From positions 1 to 50,547 of the forward strand of contig JAEEUR010000005.1 in NCBI GenBank assembly GCA_016290595.1: DNA of 50,547 bases, written 5' to 3'. This DNA comes from Lachnospiraceae bacterium. GTDB taxonomy: Bacteria > Bacillota > Clostridia > Lachnospirales > Lachnospiraceae. Positions within the stretch are counted from its first letter, which is position 1; the number at the start of each line of letters is the position of its first letter. Shown in pieces: positions 17,719 to 24,965 of the stretch. The translations under genes and the position numbers were made by a program. Under the pieces are notes generated by a model, which was given only the letters and a program-made list of their open reading frames with translations, did no database searches and had not been told where the DNA came from.

Positions 17719-17775
17719 GCCGGCGGCAAAGGACGGCCCGCCGCATAAGTTCCGGACGGAAGCGGCCCGAAAGGA

Positions 17776-17804
17776 AAAGCGGTACTTGTACCGCTTTCTT
17801 TTTT
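17776..17804 (+). terminator. Rho-independent terminator
   Basis: AAAGCGGTAC-TT-GTACCGCTTT is a perfect 10-bp stem followed by CTTTTTT. It ends the DUF1847 transcript. Confidence 0.85.
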
Positions 17805-17814
17805 ATGGTATAGT
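17786..17814 (+). promoter_or_regulatory. Promoter overlapping the terminator, for the Na/Pi transporter
   Basis: TTGTAC (17786-17791), inside the terminator loop and right arm, pairs at 17-base spacing with TATAGT (17809-17814). The next start codon is at 17909, leaving a leader of roughly 85-90 bases. Confidence 0.45.
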
Positions 17815-17908
17815 AAACCCCGTTCCGGCTTTTTTTCAGGCGGCGGAAGCCGTTTTGCCCCCGCGGCGCGCGGCCGGAACGTGTTTACCGGATAAGGAAA
17901 AGAGTAAA

Positions 17909-19732
17909 ATGGATATATTCAACGTGATCTCCCTGCTGGGCGGACTGGCCATGTTTTTATACGGAATGCGCCTGATGGGGGATTCCTTAAAAGAGAATTC
18001 CTCCGGCGCGCTGAAGACGGCCATGGAAAAGGTGACCAACAACCCGTTCAAGGCCTTTATTCTGGGCGTCCTGATCACGGCGCTGATCCAGTCTTCCACG
18101 GCCACGATCGTGATCACGGCCGGCCTTGTCGGCGCGGGGATCCTTTCCCTGCATCAGTCGCTGGGCATCATCATCGGAGCGAACGTCGGAACGACCGTTA
18201 CCGGCCAGATCATCCGTCTGCTGGACCTGGACGCCTCCGGCTCGTCCATCCTCCGCTTTTTCCAGCCCTCCACGCTGGCGCCTATCGCCATGATCATCGG
18301 CATGGTGCTGATCATGGGCAACTTCGTCCGGAATTCCCACTCGGTCGGCCGGATCGCCGTGGGCTTCGGGATCCTGTTCTCCGGTCTGCTGAACATGACC
18401 GGTGCGGTGACGTCCCTGGCAGAATCGGGGCTGGTGGAATCGCTTTTCTCCGGGCTGGGAGACCATCCTTTCCTCGGGTATCTGACCGGCGCCGGCGTCG
18501 CCTTCGTGCTGCAGAGCTCTTCGGCGACCATCGGTATCCTGCAGGCGTTCTCCGCCACGGGCCTGCTGAGCTTTAAATCGATCTATTCGGTCATCGTCGG
18601 CATCTATCTGGGCGACTGCGTGACCACGGCCATCGTCTGCTGGATCGGAGCCAAGGCGGAGGCCAAGCGGGTCGGCATCGTCAATATCCTGTTCAATTTA
18701 AGCGAAACTGTGCTGGTCCTCGCAGCGGTCACCCTGATCCACCGTTTCGGCGGGCTGAGCACCCTGTGGGACAAAACGGTCAATTCCGGCATGATTGCGA
18801 ATACCAATACGATATTCAACCTGGGCTGCGCGCTGCTGCTGTTCCCGCTGCTGAACACCTATGAGCGTATGAGCCGCCGGCTGGTCAAGGATGATCCGAT
18901 CCCCGATTCGAAGTACAAGGAAGAGCTGGATGCCCTGAACCCGGTCTTCTTCAACACGCCGGCGCTTGCCCTGAACAGCAGCTACAATGTCCTGCTGACG
19001 TCTTTCCTTTCCGCCCGCAGCAATATCGAGAAGTCCTTCCGGCTGCTGGAACACTACGATGAGCCGCTGCACAGGGAGATCCTCGCGGAAGAAGACGAGA
19101 TCGACCGGATGACGGACCGGATCAGCCGCTATACCGTAGAGCTGCTGCCGCATCTGCAGTTGAACAACCATGTATCGATCCTGAACCAGTATTACAAGGT
19201 GATGGCCGAGTTCGAGCGTCTGGGCGACCATGCGGTCAACATCGCGGACCAGGCGGCGACGCTGAACAAGAACAACACGAAGTTTTCGGTAACGGCCCTG
19301 TCCGAGCTGGCTGTGCTGGAAGCGGCCGTGATGGGGATCCTGGACGAAGCGGAGCAGTCCTTCAAGAAGCGCGACGTGGATGCCGCGCAGCGGATCGAAC
19401 CGATGGTGCAGGTGATCGCGGAGATCATTGCGGAACTGAAGAAGAACCATCTGCGGCGGATGAGCCGCGGGGAGTGCAACATCTATGCGGATTCGAGCTT
19501 TACCAACCTGATGAACGAATTCCGGCGTATCGCGGACATCTGCTCCAATATCGGCATCGCGACCATGGTCCGCGTGTATCCGGAGCTGGCCGACCACGAG
19601 CATCTTTATTTTGACAGCCTGCATCAGGGCGGCGATAAGCTGTTCAACGAGACCTATGAGCGGAACTACGCCCGGTATTTCTCCCTGCTCCGGAATCCGT
19701 CGGACGGCGCGCAGCCGGAGACGGGACGGTAA
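17909..19732 (+). CDS. Na+/phosphate cotransporter with PhoU-like domain
   Basis: This is a 607-aa inner-membrane sodium-dependent phosphate carrier of the NptA/NPT2 type. The repeated family motif appears twice, as ALIQSSTATIVI near residue 65 and FVLQSSSATIGI near 200, one in each inverted half. After about residue 360 the protein becomes soluble and helical, with a PhoU-like domain (YKVMAEFERLGDHAVNIADQA near 430). ATG 17909 gives the typical MDIFNVISLLGGLAMFLYGM start; the track's earlier start would add an unlikely leader. It stands alone, with its own promoter and a tRNA gene downstream. Confidence 0.92.
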   Translation: MDIFNVISLLGGLAMFLYGMRLMGDSLKENSSGALKTAMEKVTNNPFKAFILGVLITALIQSSTATIVITAGLVGAGILSLHQSLGIIIGANVGTTVTGQIIRLLDLDASGSSILRFFQPSTLAPIAMIIGMVLIMGNFVRNSHSVGRIAVGFGILFSGLLNMTGAVTSLAESGLVESLFSGLGDHPFLGYLTGAGVAFVLQSSSATIGILQAFSATGLLSFKSIYSVIVGIYLGDCVTTAIVCWIGAKAEAKRVGIVNILFNLSETVLVLAAVTLIHRFGGLSTLWDKTVNSGMIANTNTIFNLGCALLLFPLLNTYERMSRRLVKDDPIPDSKYKEELDALNPVFFNTPALALNSSYNVLLTSFLSARSNIEKSFRLLEHYDEPLHREILAEEDEIDRMTDRISRYTVELLPHLQLNNHVSILNQYYKVMAEFERLGDHAVNIADQAATLNKNNTKFSVTALSELAVLEAAVMGILDEAEQSFKKRDVDAAQRIEPMVQVIAEIIAELKKNHLRRMSRGECNIYADSSFTNLMNEFRRIADICSNIGIATMVRVYPELADHEHLYFDSLHQGGDKLFNETYERNYARYFSLLRNPSDGAQPETGR

Positions 19733-19750
19733 AAGATGGGGAAAAACAAG

Positions 19751-19779
19751 TTGACGCACAGAACCGATTATGCTATAGT
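19751..19779 (+). promoter_or_regulatory. Promoter for tRNA-Thr and the thioesterase gene
   Basis: TTGACG and TATAGT are 17 bases apart, ending about 37 bases before the tRNA. Confidence 0.7.
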
Positions 19780-19816
19780 AGCCCGTGCCGGGTTTCGTCC
19801 GGTTGGGGTTTCAAAT

Positions 19817-19888
19817 GCCGATGTGGCTCAACGGCAGAGCAGCTGATTTGTAATCAGCAGGTTGCCGGTTCGAATCCGGCCATCGGCT
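19817..19888 (+). tRNA. tRNA-Thr (anticodon TGT)
   Basis: The acceptor arms GCCGATG and CATCGGC pair. The D-arm has GCTC/GAGC. The anticodon stem GCTGA/TCAGC encloses TTTGTAA, giving anticodon TGT (Thr, ACA). The T-arm is GCCGG-TTCGAAT-CCGGC. The 72-base cloverleaf is complete with no encoded CCA. Confidence 0.96.
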
Positions 19889-19940
19889 TTTTTTATTGCT
19901 CAGGCGGCAGAAACGGACGCCGGAAAGGCGAGGGCAGAAC

Positions 19941-20348
19941 ATGACGGAAGAATTCAGACAGGAAATGATGGAGAGAATGGACCGCGACGCGTTCAACCGG
20001 CTGCACGGATTCCGGCTGACGAAGCTGGAGGCCGGCCGCTCCGTGGTGGAGGTGGAGCTGACGCCTGCGCATATGAATATCTGGGGGCATCCGCACGGCG
20101 GGATCCTGTTTTCGCTGGCGGATATCGCCTGCGGAACAGCGACCCGCGCGCTCTGCGGCGGGCATACCGTAACGGCCTCCAGCAGCATCAACTATCTCTA
20201 CGCCAGCATGAACGCGAAAAGCCTCAGGGCGGAAGGGACCGTGATCAAGAAGGGGCACAGCCTGGTGGTCGTGCAGGCGGAGGTCTATGACAACGAGGAC
20301 AACCATCTGCTGACGGGGCAGTTCACGATGTATATTTCGCAGGAGTGA
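19941..20348 (+). CDS. Hotdog-fold thioesterase (PaaI-type)
   Basis: This 135-aa protein is of the size and pattern of PaaI-like acyl-CoA thioesterases. NIWGHPHGGILFSLADIACGTA near residue 45 carries the HGG-x-LFSLAD active-site signature, with an Asp near its end. It would hydrolyse a short or aromatic acyl-CoA. The ATG at 19941 is chosen because the longer track start runs back towards the tRNA; GGCGAGGG is a modest RBS. It probably reads from the tRNA promoter. Confidence 0.85.
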   Translation: MTEEFRQEMMERMDRDAFNRLHGFRLTKLEAGRSVVEVELTPAHMNIWGHPHGGILFSLADIACGTATRALCGGHTVTASSSINYLYASMNAKSLRAEGTVIKKGHSLVVVQAEVYDNEDNHLLTGQFTMYISQE

Positions 20349-20358
20349 TAGCATTCCG

Positions 20359-20387
20359 TTGCCTTTTCGGACAGAAAAAGGTATAAT
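20359..20387 (+). promoter_or_regulatory. Promoter of the gmk-like/holB/ricT/trmN6/rsmI operon
   Basis: TTGCCT (20359-20364) and a perfect TATAAT (20382-20387) are 17 bases apart, 27 bases before the first ATG. Confidence 0.7.
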
Positions 20388-20414
20388 TAATCGGAAAAGG
20401 ACAGGAAAGCTCAG

Positions 20415-21008
20415 ATGTCAGGCAAGATCTTTTATATCATAGGCCCCAGCGCTTCGGGCAAGGACTCTCTGGCCAGGGCGCTGCTGGCGGCGTTCTCCGG
20501 ACAGTTGAAGCCGGTGATCATGAGCACCACGCGGCCGATCCGCAGCGGAGAAGTGGAGGGAGAGGAGTATCATTTCATCTCCCGGGACAGCTTTGAGCAG
20601 CTGGAGAAGGCCGGAAAGGTGATCGAAGCCAGGACCTATCAAACGGTCCACGGGCCCTGGACCTATGCGACGGTGGACGACGGCAGCATCGATCTGGCGC
20701 AGCAGTCGTATCTGGCCGTAGGGACGCTGGAATCGTACCGCAAGACGGCGGCCTATTTCGGCAGAGAGAGGGTCGTTCCGCTGTATATCGAACTGGATAA
20801 GGGCCTTCGGCTTTCCCGCGCCTTAAAGCGCGAGCGCAGCCAGAAGGAGCCGAAATACGCGGAGATGTGCCGGCGCTTTCTAGCGGACGAGCAGGATTTC
20901 TCGGACGAGAAGGTGGCGGCCTGCCATTTCCCGCGCGTTTACGTCAACAATGACTTCTATGCCTGCCTGGAAGCGATGAAGGAAACGGTGGAAAAGGGAC
21001 TTTTATGA
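20415..21008 (+). CDS. Guanylate-kinase-like protein
   Basis: This 197-aa P-loop kinase has GPSASGKDS at residues 9-17 and STTRPIRSGEVEGEEYHFIS near 36-55. Those are the ATP loop and the GMP-binding Arg/Tyr region of guanylate kinases. The next block reads TVHGPWTYAT where the usual YGNYYGTP lies, so the nucleotide pocket may be altered. It heads an operon that in Bacillus-type genomes starts with thymidylate kinase. Its stop overlaps the holB start (ATGA). It may be a second guanylate kinase or act on another nucleotide; a canonical gmk is not in this window. Confidence 0.8.
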   Translation: MSGKIFYIIGPSASGKDSLARALLAAFSGQLKPVIMSTTRPIRSGEVEGEEYHFISRDSFEQLEKAGKVIEARTYQTVHGPWTYATVDDGSIDLAQQSYLAVGTLESYRKTAAYFGRERVVPLYIELDKGLRLSRALKRERSQKEPKYAEMCRRFLADEQDFSDEKVAACHFPRVYVNNDFYACLEAMKETVEKGLL

Positions 21009-21874
21009 ACCGCGCGGAGCAGTTTTTCAGAAACGTGATCGCCCGCGGGGAGCTGGGACACGCCTATCTGATCGAGGCGGAAAGCGACGCGGCGGCTTTT
21101 GAGGCGGCCCGGACGGCGGCCCGTCTGGCTCAGTGCGAGGAGGGAAACGGCTGCGGACGCTGCCGCTCCTGCCGGGCGTTTGAGAGCGGAAACCACCCTG
21201 ATATCATCACGCTGACCCGCGCGAAGGAGCAGTACGGAGTCGGAGAAGTGCGGGAGCAGCTGGTGGAGGACATCATGATCCGCCCCTACAGCTTTCCGCG
21301 CAAGGTCTATCTGCTCCCGGAGGCGCAGAGACTGAATGCGGCGTCGCAGAACGCGATCCTGAAAACGCTGGAAGAACCGCCGGTCTACGGCCTGATCCTC
21401 CTTTCGGCCAGCAACCGAAACGCCCTTCTTCCGACGGTCCTGTCCCGGCTGGTGATCCTGAACGCGGACGAAGAAGTGCCCGAGGGGGAAGAAGATACGG
21501 CCGGCGAGGCGGAAGAAAAACTGCTGACGCTGCTGCGCCGCATCGAATATGCCGGGGCTGTGGAACTGAGCGGACTGACGGAGACCTTCAAAAAGGACGG
21601 CCTTGCGCCGGAGGAGTTTCTGACGGTGACGGAAAAATGCGTCAGGGACCTGTATCTGGCCAGGGGCGGTGTGAAAGAAGGCTTTTTCTATCCGCAGCTG
21701 GAGGAAAAAACGCGGGAACGGGCCGCCGCACTGGACGATGCGAAGCTGGCGGCGCTCTGGCAGGCGCTGGGAGAGGCGAAAAAACGGCTCAAGAGCAACG
21801 TCAATCCTTCCATGGTACTGGAAGTTCTCTGTCTGAAATTCAGGCAGATCATCATAGAAAGCAAGGAGAAATAA
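21005..21874 (+). CDS. holB: DNA polymerase III delta-prime subunit
   Basis: This is a clamp-loader subunit at the replication fork. In 289 aa it shows the AAA+ fold with the zinc module CEEGNGCGRCRSC near residue 40, LLPEAQRLNAASQNAILKTLEEPP near 100 and an SRLV sensor region. As expected for delta-prime, no functional Walker A Lys is visible (ESDAAAFEAARTAA replaces the P-loop). It overlaps the kinase-like gene by four bases and ends one base before ricT, as in the conserved holB-ricT order. Confidence 0.9.
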   Translation: MNRAEQFFRNVIARGELGHAYLIEAESDAAAFEAARTAARLAQCEEGNGCGRCRSCRAFESGNHPDIITLTRAKEQYGVGEVREQLVEDIMIRPYSFPRKVYLLPEAQRLNAASQNAILKTLEEPPVYGLILLSASNRNALLPTVLSRLVILNADEEVPEGEEDTAGEAEEKLLTLLRRIEYAGAVELSGLTETFKKDGLAPEEFLTVTEKCVRDLYLARGGVKEGFFYPQLEEKTRERAAALDDAKLAALWQALGEAKKRLKSNVNPSMVLEVLCLKFRQIIIESKEK

Positions 21875-21875
21875 A

Positions 21876-22799
21876 ATGCAGATCGTAGGAGTGCGCTTCC
21901 GGCGCGCCGGGAAAATACATGAATATCTGGGAAACGGCCAGGAAATGGCCCGCAACAGGCGGGTGATCGCCGAGGCCACCTGGGGCAACGAGATCGGGAC
22001 CGTCGTATACGTTAAGGAGGTCGAAAGCCTGCCGGAGGATAAGGCCGGATTAAAGCCGGTCATCCGCCTGGCTACCGCGGAGGACCTGGAAAAGGAAGGC
22101 AGAAACCGCGAAAAAGAGGCCAATGCCTATAAGATCTGTGAGGAAAAGATCGCCAAGCACGGCCTGGCCATGAAGCTGGTGGCGGTCGAATACACCTTCG
22201 ACAACAACAAGATCCTGTTTTACTTTACCGCGGACAACCGGGTGGATTTCCGTGAGCTGGTCAAGGATCTGGCTTCCGTTTTCCACACGCGGATCGAGCT
22301 GCGGCAGATCGGTGTGCGGGACGAGACGAAGATCCTGGGCGGCGTCGGCGTCTGCGGGCGCATCCTCTGCTGCCACAGCTATTTAAGCGAGTTTCAGCCG
22401 GTCTCGATCCGTATGGCCAAGGAGCAGAACCTGTCCTTAAATCCCTCCAAGATCTCGGGCATCTGCGGGCGTCTCATGTGCTGCCTGAATAACGAACAGG
22501 CGACCTACGAATACCTGAACAGCCGCCTGCCCGGCCTGGGCGACACCGTCACCATCCGGAAGGATGGGACGCGGGGCACGGTCCAGAGCGTCAACGTTCT
22601 GCGCCAGACCGTTAAGGTGCTGGTGAACGCCGGCGACGACGATACGGACGTGCGGGACTGCGCGGTGGAGGACCTGAGTTTCAATCCCCGGCATCGGAAG
22701 GGGAAAATGAAGCTCAGCGCCGAGGAAATGAAGGAAATGAAGGATCTTCAGGTCCTGGAGCAGAAGGAAAAGCATGCCGAAGGCTCAAAACTGGAATGA
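21876..22799 (+). CDS. ricT: RicT/YaaT-type PSP1-domain protein
   Basis: This 307-aa protein belongs to the PSP1 family. In Bacillus, RicT (YaaT) works with RicA and RicF as an Fe-S complex that affects sporulation, competence and mRNA processing. Cys pairs are visible at GVCGRILCCHS near residue 155 and GICGRLMCCLNNE near 193, which fit cluster ligation. EATWGNEIGTVVYVKEVE marks the N-terminal part. The C-terminus is a charged helical tail. The yabA gene that often follows in Bacillus is absent here. Confidence 0.88.
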   Translation: MQIVGVRFRRAGKIHEYLGNGQEMARNRRVIAEATWGNEIGTVVYVKEVESLPEDKAGLKPVIRLATAEDLEKEGRNREKEANAYKICEEKIAKHGLAMKLVAVEYTFDNNKILFYFTADNRVDFRELVKDLASVFHTRIELRQIGVRDETKILGGVGVCGRILCCHSYLSEFQPVSIRMAKEQNLSLNPSKISGICGRLMCCLNNEQATYEYLNSRLPGLGDTVTIRKDGTRGTVQSVNVLRQTVKVLVNAGDDDTDVRDCAVEDLSFNPRHRKGKMKLSAEEMKEMKDLQVLEQKEKHAEGSKLE

Positions 22800-23583
22800 T
22801 GAACAGGTGTTATCGCTGAAAGAAGGCGAGCGTCTGGATGAACTGGGACGGAAGGGCTATCGTATCATACAGAATACGAAGACCTTCTGTTTTGGGATAG
22901 ATGCGGTCCTTCTGGCGGATTTCGCGCGGATCCCGGGACGCGGCCGGGTGGCGGACCTGGGCTGCGGCAGCGGGATCCTGCCGCTTCTTCTGGCTGCCCG
23001 GGACAAGGGAAAAAGCTTTACGGGGATCGAGATCCAGCCGGAGCAGGCGGAACTGGCCCGCCGCAACATGGCGCTGAACGGTCTGTCGGAGCGCTGCCGG
23101 ATCCTGACGGCTGACCTGAAGGATCTGTCGGCGCTGCCGGATCCCGGCAGCTTTGACGCGGTGGTCTCGAATCCCCCGTATATGAAGAAAAACGCCGGCC
23201 TGCTGAACTCGGACAGCGCCAAGGCAGTCGCGAGGCACGAGATCTGCTGCGAGCTGCCGGACGTCCTGAAGGCGGCCGCGCAGCTCCTGAAAGCCGGCGG
23301 CAGTTTCTTTATGGTTTACCGCTGCTGGCGCCTGGCGGAACTGCTGGCCCTCCTGCCGGGGGCCGGACTGGCCGCCAAGCGGATGCGGCTCGTTTACTCG
23401 TCGGCGGATTCGGAGGGCGAGCTGGTGCTGCTGGAAGCCCGGAAGGGCAGCGCGGAAGGGCTGACGGTCCTGCCGCCGTTAATGATCTATGAAAGCCCCG
23501 GCGTATACAGCCGGGAGATCCGGCAGATCTACCGGGAAGACCCGGCCATGTCGAAGGAACAGGACGGAGAGGAGCAGGAATGA
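22774..23583 (+). CDS. trmN6: tRNA1(Val) adenine-N6 methyltransferase-like protein
   Basis: This is an S-adenosylmethionine methyltransferase of the TrmN6/YabB group, 269 aa. The SAM loop is VADLGCGSGILPLLLA near residue 59 and the catalytic N6-adenine motif is NPPY within VVSNPPYMKKNAG near 132. FGIDAVLLADFA is the family hallmark before the SAM loop. It overlaps ricT by 26 bases and rsmI by four; AAGGAAA precedes the ATG. The tRNA target is inferred from the family. Confidence 0.87.
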   Translation: MPKAQNWNDEQVLSLKEGERLDELGRKGYRIIQNTKTFCFGIDAVLLADFARIPGRGRVADLGCGSGILPLLLAARDKGKSFTGIEIQPEQAELARRNMALNGLSERCRILTADLKDLSALPDPGSFDAVVSNPPYMKKNAGLLNSDSAKAVARHEICCELPDVLKAAAQLLKAGGSFFMVYRCWRLAELLALLPGAGLAAKRMRLVYSSADSEGELVLLEARKGSAEGLTVLPPLMIYESPGVYSREIRQIYREDPAMSKEQDGEEQE

Positions 23584-24440
23584 CGGGGGGGACCCTATAC
23601 ATATGCGCAACGCCGATCGGCAATCTGCAGGATATTTCGGCCAGGGTGCTGGATACGCTGCGGGAGGCGGATCTGATCGCGGCGGAGGATACCCGGCACA
23701 GTCTGGGCCTTTTAACGCACTATGATATCCGCAGGCCGATGATCAGCTACCATGAACACAATAAGTACGAGCGGGCGCAGGAGATCGTCGGACGGCTGCT
23801 GGCGGGGGAGAACGTCGCGCTGATTACGGATGCCGGAACGCCGGTCATTTCCGATCCGGGCGAGGTCCTGGTGAAGGCAGCCCGCGAAGCCGGGATCCCG
23901 GTGACCTCTCTGCCCGGTCCCTGTGCGCTGATCACGGCGCTGACGCTGTCCGGCCTGCCGGCTAGACGCTTCGTTTTCGAAGGCTTCCTGCCGATGGATA
24001 AGAAGGAAAGGCGTCAGGTGCTGGAGGATCTGACGCATCAGCGCCGGACGATGATCCTTTACGAGGCGCCGCACCGCCTGCGCAGGACCCTGGAGGAACT
24101 GTCGGAAGCGCTGGGAAGAGACAGAAAAATCTGCCTGTGCCGCGAGCTGACAAAGATCCACGAGGAGGCGCCGCTGATGACGCTGGACGAAGCGGCCGCC
24201 CTGTATAAGGAGACGGAGCCGCGGGGCGAATACGTGCTGGTGCTGGAGGGAAGGTCCGAAGAGGCCGTGGAGGCTGAGCGCAGCGCCCTCTGGGAGAGCA
24301 GGACGCCGGCGGAACATCTGGAGGATTTCATGGCGCAGGGGCTTACAAAAAAAGAGGCCATGAAAGCCATGGCCCTGCGGTTCGGGATCAGCAAGAGCGA
24401 GATATACAGTCTTATCAATAAACAGGCAATCGATAAATAA
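23580..24440 (+). CDS. rsmI: 16S rRNA 2'-O-ribose C1402 methyltransferase
   Basis: This 286-aa tetrapyrrole-methylase-fold enzyme methylates the ribose of C1402 in 16S rRNA. It shows TLYICATPIGNLQDIS at the start, AEDTRHSLGLL near 36, SYHEHNKYER, ITDAGTPVISDPGEVLV near 83 and LPGPCALITAL, all RsmI signatures. The stop lies just before a strong terminator, so it closes the operon. GGAGAGGAGG in the end of the previous gene serves as RBS. Confidence 0.94.
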   Translation: MTGGTLYICATPIGNLQDISARVLDTLREADLIAAEDTRHSLGLLTHYDIRRPMISYHEHNKYERAQEIVGRLLAGENVALITDAGTPVISDPGEVLVKAAREAGIPVTSLPGPCALITALTLSGLPARRFVFEGFLPMDKKERRQVLEDLTHQRRTMILYEAPHRLRRTLEELSEALGRDRKICLCRELTKIHEEAPLMTLDEAAALYKETEPRGEYVLVLEGRSEEAVEAERSALWESRTPAEHLEDFMAQGLTKKEAMKAMALRFGISKSEIYSLINKQAIDK

Positions 24441-24450
24441 GCAGGAAATC

Positions 24451-24479
24451 AAAAGCGGAGCCTTTGGCTCCGCTTTTTT
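24451..24479 (+). terminator. Rho-independent terminator between convergent genes
   Basis: AAAAGCGGAGCC-TTT-GGCTCCGCTTTTTT forms a long stem with a T-run on the plus strand, and A-richness allows weaker use from the minus strand. Confidence 0.9.
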
Positions 24480-24515
24480 ACGTCCTTCCGCCGTATATCC
24501 GGCGGAATCCGGCGT

Positions 24516-24914
24516 TTATTCTCTGGTATGGAGAAGCTTCTGCAGCTCCCGCTCGTGGCGGGAATTGGCGGCGATCAGAGCAGAGAGCTCGTCAGCGCCT
24601 TTCGGAACGTCCTTGAAGGAAAAGCAGGTGGCGAAATCGTAGCCTTCCTTGTGATAATGCGACGAATCGATATTGTAGCTCTGAGACTGCGGCCGGGAAG
24701 CGGTCTGCGTGCTCCGGGAATAGGAGGCGTTCGTGCTCTGGTAGCCCGAGCTGCTCCGGTAATTTGCGCTTGACTGCGGCCGGTTGGAAGAGGCGTAGCG
24801 GGGATCATTCTGGGAACGGTTCTTCTGCTCCTCCTCTTTTTGCTTTGCTTTCTTTCTGGCGCTGAAGAAGATCAGCAGATAAAGAATAATAAATATGACA
24901 AATACGGGCTGCAC
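24516..24914 (-). CDS. Small membrane-anchored protein, function unknown
   Basis: This 132-aa protein has one N-terminal membrane helix (VFVIFIILYLLIFFSA, residues 4-19) and a basic stop-transfer segment. A Ser/Tyr/Gln-rich, probably disordered stretch (residues 35-85) and a short charged C-terminal helix follow. The start is GTG, with AAGGAG upstream. It sits 51 bases downstream of glgB on the same strand and is probably in its transcript. It is not recognised as a named family. Confidence 0.65.
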   Translation of the reverse strand: MQPVFVIFIILYLLIFFSARKKAKQKEEEQKNRSQNDPRYASSNRPQSSANYRSSSGYQSTNASYSRSTQTASRPQSQSYNIDSSHYHKEGYDFATCFSFKDVPKGADELSALIAANSRHERELQKLLHTRE

Positions 24915-24965
24915 GGTTTTGTCTCCTTTCTGTCGGTTCGGTCCGGTCGGTCCCCGGGAAGTGTC

